From Chryseobacterium sp. ISL-6 (GTDB taxonomy: Bacteria > Bacteroidota > Bacteroidia > Flavobacteriales > Weeksellaceae): a stretch of DNA of 64,000 nt. Below are positions 61,540-64,000 of this stretch, piece by piece. Under the pieces are notes generated by a model. That model was not told where the DNA came from. It ran no database searches and worked only from the letters and a program-made list of their open reading frames with translations. The stretch's first letter is position 1; every line of letters begins with the position of its first letter. The position numbers and the translations under genes are program-made. The stretch covers positions 248,001 to 312,000 of the forward strand of contig NZ_JAGGPT010000005.1 of NCBI RefSeq assembly GCF_018613715.1. The letters run 5' to 3'.

Positions 61540-62034
61540 ATGACAACAATAGTGGTAGCCATGGGAGAGAAGAATGAAATTGGTTTTGAAAACCAGTTAC
61601 TTTGGCATCTTCCTAAAGATTTAAAGCACTTTAAAGATTTAACCTCGGAGCATCCGATTATCATGGGAAGAAAGACTTACGAAAGTATTGGAAAACCACT
61701 TCCTAATCGTACCAATATTGTTATTTCACGTAAAAAAAATTGGTTTGAAGAAGGGATTCTAATTGTTGGAAGTATTAAAGAAGCGGTAAAGTTTGCTAAA
61801 AAAATTGATGAAAATGTCTTTATTATCGGAGGTGGAAATATCTATGAACAGACCATGGATATTGCAGACAGGCTTGAAGTGACTTTAGTGAAAGCGGATT
61901 TAAAAGCTGACACATTCTTTCCAAAAATAGATGGAAGATTGTGGAGCAAAACAAGTGAGATCTGCCATGAGAAAGATGAAAAAAATCAGTATGATTTCTG
62001 CTTTCAAACTTATGAAAAAATTAAAAATGAATAG
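61540..62034 (+). CDS. folA: Dihydrofolate reductase
   Basis: 164-aa enzyme that reduces dihydrofolate to tetrahydrofolate with NADPH. Motifs: VVAMGEKNEIGFENQLLWHL at the start, LPKDLKHFK with the substrate-binding acid near residue 28, IIMGRKTYESIGKPLPNRTN, and the NADPH-binding VFIIGGGNIYEQ near 108. Length and order are standard. Trimethoprim-type inhibitors target this enzyme in general; nothing in the sequence indicates resistance. Divergent from lemA. Confidence 0.96.
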   Translation: MTTIVVAMGEKNEIGFENQLLWHLPKDLKHFKDLTSEHPIIMGRKTYESIGKPLPNRTNIVISRKKNWFEEGILIVGSIKEAVKFAKKIDENVFIIGGGNIYEQTMDIADRLEVTLVKADLKADTFFPKIDGRLWSKTSEICHEKDEKNQYDFCFQTYEKIKNE

Positions 62035-62052
62035 TTGTAAGAATTCAGACAG

Positions 62053-62076
62053 CTAACCTCTAGCTTCTAACCTCTA
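62053..62076. repeat. Direct repeat CTAACCTCTA
   Basis: Two exact copies of CTAACCTCTA, 14 bases apart start to start (62053-62062 and 62067-62076), just upstream of a -7 element. Possibly the remnant of a longer short-period array. Confidence 0.5.
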
Positions 62077-62083
62077 AATTTTT

Positions 62084-62091
62084 TATCTTTG
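62084..62091 (+). promoter_or_regulatory. -7 element of the 62110 gene
   Basis: TATCTTTG, exact TAnnTTTG, 18 bases before the ATG; the direct repeat occupies the -33 region. Confidence 0.5.
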
Positions 62092-62109
62092 CACTTCTAA
62101 ATTTTAATA

Positions 62110-62682
62110 ATGAACAAATATATAAAAATTGTAATCGCAGCACTTCTTATCATCGCGGGTCTTTATTTGATGATCTTCACAAGAAGTTTAGGCTGGGGAA
62201 TCGTAGTGTTTCTTCTAGCAGCATTGCCTATTTTTCTTTTCTTTAAAAATGAATACATCCTTTTGGCATTCTGGCAATTGAGAAAACAAAATATGCAGAA
62301 AGCGGTGACATATTTAGATCATATCACGAACTATCCAAGCCAGCTTCATAAATCTCAATATGGGTATTTTCACTATCTTCAGGGATTAACTTTAGCTCAG
62401 GAACACCCTACAAAAGTAGAACCTTTAATGAAGAAAGCTCTTGAATATGGTTTGAATATGAAACATGATAGAGCAATGGCTACGTTGAATCTTGCAGCTT
62501 CTGCAATTTCTAAAGGAAGAAAACAGGAAGGGCAAAAACTATTGGAAGAAGCTAAAAGACTCGATAGCGCAGGAATGATGACGGATCAGATCAAAATGAT
62601 GAAAGATCAGTTGAAAATGCCAACAATGCAAAAGCATATGCATAATCCTAATATGAGACAGAGAGGAGGAAAAATAAGATAA
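62110..62682 (+). CDS. TPR-like membrane protein
   Basis: 190-aa protein with two adjacent hydrophobic segments at the N-terminus (about 5-23 and 28-46, together a hairpin with the short IFTRSLGWGIVV loop), then a cytoplasmic helical domain with tetratricopeptide-like repeats (NMQKAVTYLDHITNYPSQ, YGYFHYLQGLTLAQEHPT, KHDRAMATLNLAASAISKGR). The C-terminus is basic and rich in Met/Gln (MPTMQKHMHNPNMRQRGG). No enzyme motif. Monocistronic between a -7 element and a strong terminator. Confidence 0.78.
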   Translation: MNKYIKIVIAALLIIAGLYLMIFTRSLGWGIVVFLLAALPIFLFFKNEYILLAFWQLRKQNMQKAVTYLDHITNYPSQLHKSQYGYFHYLQGLTLAQEHPTKVEPLMKKALEYGLNMKHDRAMATLNLAASAISKGRKQEGQKLLEEAKRLDSAGMMTDQIKMMKDQLKMPTMQKHMHNPNMRQRGGKIR

Positions 62683-62704
62683 TTTATTCAAAATTTAAAA
62701 ATAT

Positions 62705-62738
62705 AAAAAGGCAGAAAATTTATTTTCTGCCTTTTTTT
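62705..62738 (+). terminator. Strong intrinsic terminator
   Basis: AAAAAGGCAGAAAA / TTTTCTGCCTTTTT, 14-bp perfect stem with a TTTA loop. The flanking A- and T-runs make it able to act in both directions. Confidence 0.93.
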
Positions 62739-62763
62739 GTTTGTGTTATTTTGTTCTTTATAT

Positions 62764-63396
62764 CTACATTTCCGAATTATTATCATAACCATAAAATTTA
62801 GGCATCTGCCAGTGGTATTTTACAGCTAAAGTACGTATTGCTACAATCAGTATAATAGTAAATATCTGGATGAATGTGTATGAAAGATCAGTGTATTTGG
62901 TCATTAATAAAAATGCAGCCCCACCCACGATACAGGCTGTTGCATAAATCTCTTTTCTAAAGATTAAGGGTATTCTGTTGAGCAAGATATCTCGGATAAT
63001 ACCTCCAAAACAACCAGTAATAGTCCCTAATCCAATACATATTAAAGGATGAATGTCTGCATTTAAGCCTTTTTGAACTCCTATTATAGTAAACAATCCC
63101 AGTCCAAGGCTGTCAAAAATAAATAGGGTGACCTGAAAGTTTTTTTCCAGGGATTTAAAAACCATTGTGAAAATACTGGTTATAATAATCACGGCGCAGG
63201 TTAATAAATCATGCATCCAGAATACCGGAATATCAAGAAGTAAATCCCTAACAGTTCCACCTCCTACAGAAGTAACGAAAGCGATAATGAGAACACCAAA
63301 CGGATCAAGTCGCTTTTGCATCGCTGCAAAGCTTCCGGACATGGAAAAGGAAATGGTTCCCAATACTTCTATGGCAAAATTGAACTGTTCGTGCAT
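62764..63396 (-). CDS. Trimeric intracellular cation (TRIC)-type channel protein
   Basis: 210-aa membrane protein of the TRIC/UPF0126 (YicG-like) family. Seven hydrophobic segments arranged as two inverted repeats of three plus one: the Gly-Arg-Asp motifs VGGGTVRDLLLDIPVF (about 44-59) and GGIIRDILLNRIP (about 131-143) are the paired signatures. Prokaryotic members conduct potassium and other monovalent cations in reported studies. Convergent with the 62110 gene. Confidence 0.92.
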   Translation of the reverse strand: MHEQFNFAIEVLGTISFSMSGSFAAMQKRLDPFGVLIIAFVTSVGGGTVRDLLLDIPVFWMHDLLTCAVIIITSIFTMVFKSLEKNFQVTLFIFDSLGLGLFTIIGVQKGLNADIHPLICIGLGTITGCFGGIIRDILLNRIPLIFRKEIYATACIVGGAAFLLMTKYTDLSYTFIQIFTIILIVAIRTLAVKYHWQMPKFYGYDNNSEM

Positions 63397-63403
63397 ATAT
63401 TAT

Positions 63404-63471
63404 GAATGATAAATGGCAAGAGATTAATGATTGATTCTTCCATAAGCAAATCTTTTACCATTTATCAATGA
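63404..63471. repeat. Imperfect inverted repeat upstream of the TRIC gene
   Basis: ATGATAAATGG near 63405 and CCATTTATCAATGAT near 63459 form an imperfect inverted repeat, extended by GAGATT / AATCTT. Sits between coaD and the TRIC gene. Could be a terminator of coaD or a copy of an interspersed repeat. Confidence 0.45.
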
Positions 63472-63475
63472 TCAT

Positions 63476-63949
63476 CTATTTTTTTATTTTTTCAACCCTT
63501 ACGGCTTCCGGAACGAGTAGTTCATATTCACCACCGTGATTGATAATTTCTCTTACAATGCTGCTGCTGATAAAAGATTTTCCGGATGAAGTTAATAGAA
63601 ATACAGTTTCTAATTTTTTATGAGCTAAAGTTCTGTTCGTATGAGCAATGGCTTTTTCAAATTCGAAGTCAGCAGGATTTCTTAGTCCTCTAAGAATGAA
63701 CTGAGCATTTTTTTCAAAACAGAAATCAACCGTTAAACCTTCAAAATAATCGACTTCTACATTAGGAAATTCTGCTACGGAATTCTGAATAAATTCCATT
63801 CTCTTTTCAAGAGGAAACATGTATTTCTTTTGTGAGTTCTGTCCAATTGCGATGATGAGTTTATCAAAAAGTGGTGCGGCCCTTTCTATAATATCATAAT
63901 GTCCTAGAGTAATTGGATCAAATGATCCTGGGAAAACAGCAATTTTCAT
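63476..63949 (-). CDS. coaD: Pantetheine-phosphate adenylyltransferase
   Basis: Penultimate enzyme of coenzyme A synthesis, joining 4'-phosphopantetheine and ATP to dephospho-CoA. It carries the nucleotidyltransferase motif GSFDPITLGHYDII (residues 8-21, with the TxGH core), FILRGLRNPADFEFE near 84 and the ISSSIVREI motif near 127. 157 aa is the standard length. It starts 2 bases after the stop of the upstream partial gene, so it is in an operon with that gene. Confidence 0.96.
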   Translation of the reverse strand: MKIAVFPGSFDPITLGHYDIIERAAPLFDKLIIAIGQNSQKKYMFPLEKRMEFIQNSVAEFPNVEVDYFEGLTVDFCFEKNAQFILRGLRNPADFEFEKAIAHTNRTLAHKKLETVFLLTSSGKSFISSSIVREIINHGGEYELLVPEAVRVEKIKK

Positions 63950-63951
63950 AA

Positions 63952-64000
63952 TTAGTTCGTTTTTTTCGCTAATGCCTTTTCAACTTCATTGCCGCAAAGA
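63952..64000 (-). CDS. 3' end of an unidentified gene upstream of coaD
   Basis: Only the last 15 codons lie in the window, reading LCGNEVEKALAKKTN and a TAA stop on the minus strand, 2 bases before the coaD start. Too little to identify. Coupled translation with coaD is likely. Confidence 0.55.
   Translation of the reverse strand, partial: LCGNEVEKALAKKTN

Noticed and set aside
1..64000. CRISPR arrays, insertion sequences, rRNA operons, known riboswitches
   Set aside because: No regularly spaced repeats, transposase, rRNA stretch or recognised aptamer was seen on either strand.

Overview
The window reads as chromosomal DNA of a low-GC Bacteroidota bacterium of the class Flavobacteriia, most like Chryseobacterium or a close Weeksellaceae relative. 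Reasons: tandem SusC/SusD outer-membrane pairs, a TamL/TamB pair with a lipoprotein Omp85 member, a fused CcoN-CcoO cbb3 oxidase, starts without Shine-Dalgarno sequences, and Bacteroidota-type promoters (TTG, 19-20 bp, then TAnnTTTG). The genus is an inference. I see no phage, insertion sequence, integrase, CRISPR array or rRNA.

Layout. 1-2414: 3' part of yidC, convergent with rnhB. 2663-17986: three consecutive SusC/SusD pairs, each with its own near-identical promoter, then a lipocalin-like lipoprotein; no glycan-degrading enzyme or regulator accompanies them. 18031-28172: argS, then an opposing operon tamB-tamL-yihY. 28326-31621: compact cbb3 oxidase operon (ccoNO, ccoP). 31751-38444: an XRE regulator, an amino-acid permease with a small exported protein, an AraC/GyrI-type regulator, a beta-barrel protein with an exported agmatine-deiminase-like enzyme, and an orphan lipoprotein. 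38604-39027: two identical tRNA-Gln(TTG) genes, each with its own promoter and terminator. 39080-42210: menE, arfB, a small beta-barrel and a deoxyhypusine-synthase-like gene. 42373-44468: an overlooked 48-aa gene, an alkyltransferase-like (ATL) protein, and a compact XRE / Gly-zipper lipoprotein / small membrane protein cassette. 44615-49988: a flavin monooxygenase and sbcD-sbcC. 50048-55620: an unknown exported protein with a VF530-type gene, slyD, ychJ, dcp and a head-GIN lipoprotein. 55625-59063: kefF-kefC-like pair and a fibre-like secreted protein. 59642-61465: lemA-TPM-TPM operon. 61540-64000: folA, a TPR-like membrane protein, a TRIC-type channel, coaD and the 3' end of an unknown gene.

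How the genes fit together. Much of the window concerns the cell envelope: YidC inserts inner-membrane proteins, TamL/TamB links the two membranes for outer-membrane assembly, and the SusCD pairs import large solutes with TonB energy. Respiration (cbb3, menaquinone via MenE), DNA maintenance (SbcCD, RNase HII, ATL) and translation (ArgS, ArfB, tRNA-Gln, SlyD) make up the housekeeping part. The least explained unit is 42906-44468: a coiled-coil XRE regulator with paired TGTACA boxes at its own promoter, divergent from a lipoprotein whose Gly-zipper segment is bracketed by two CX10C motifs, followed 10 bp later by a four-helix membrane protein. This is the best candidate for an undescribed system, though its function is inference only.
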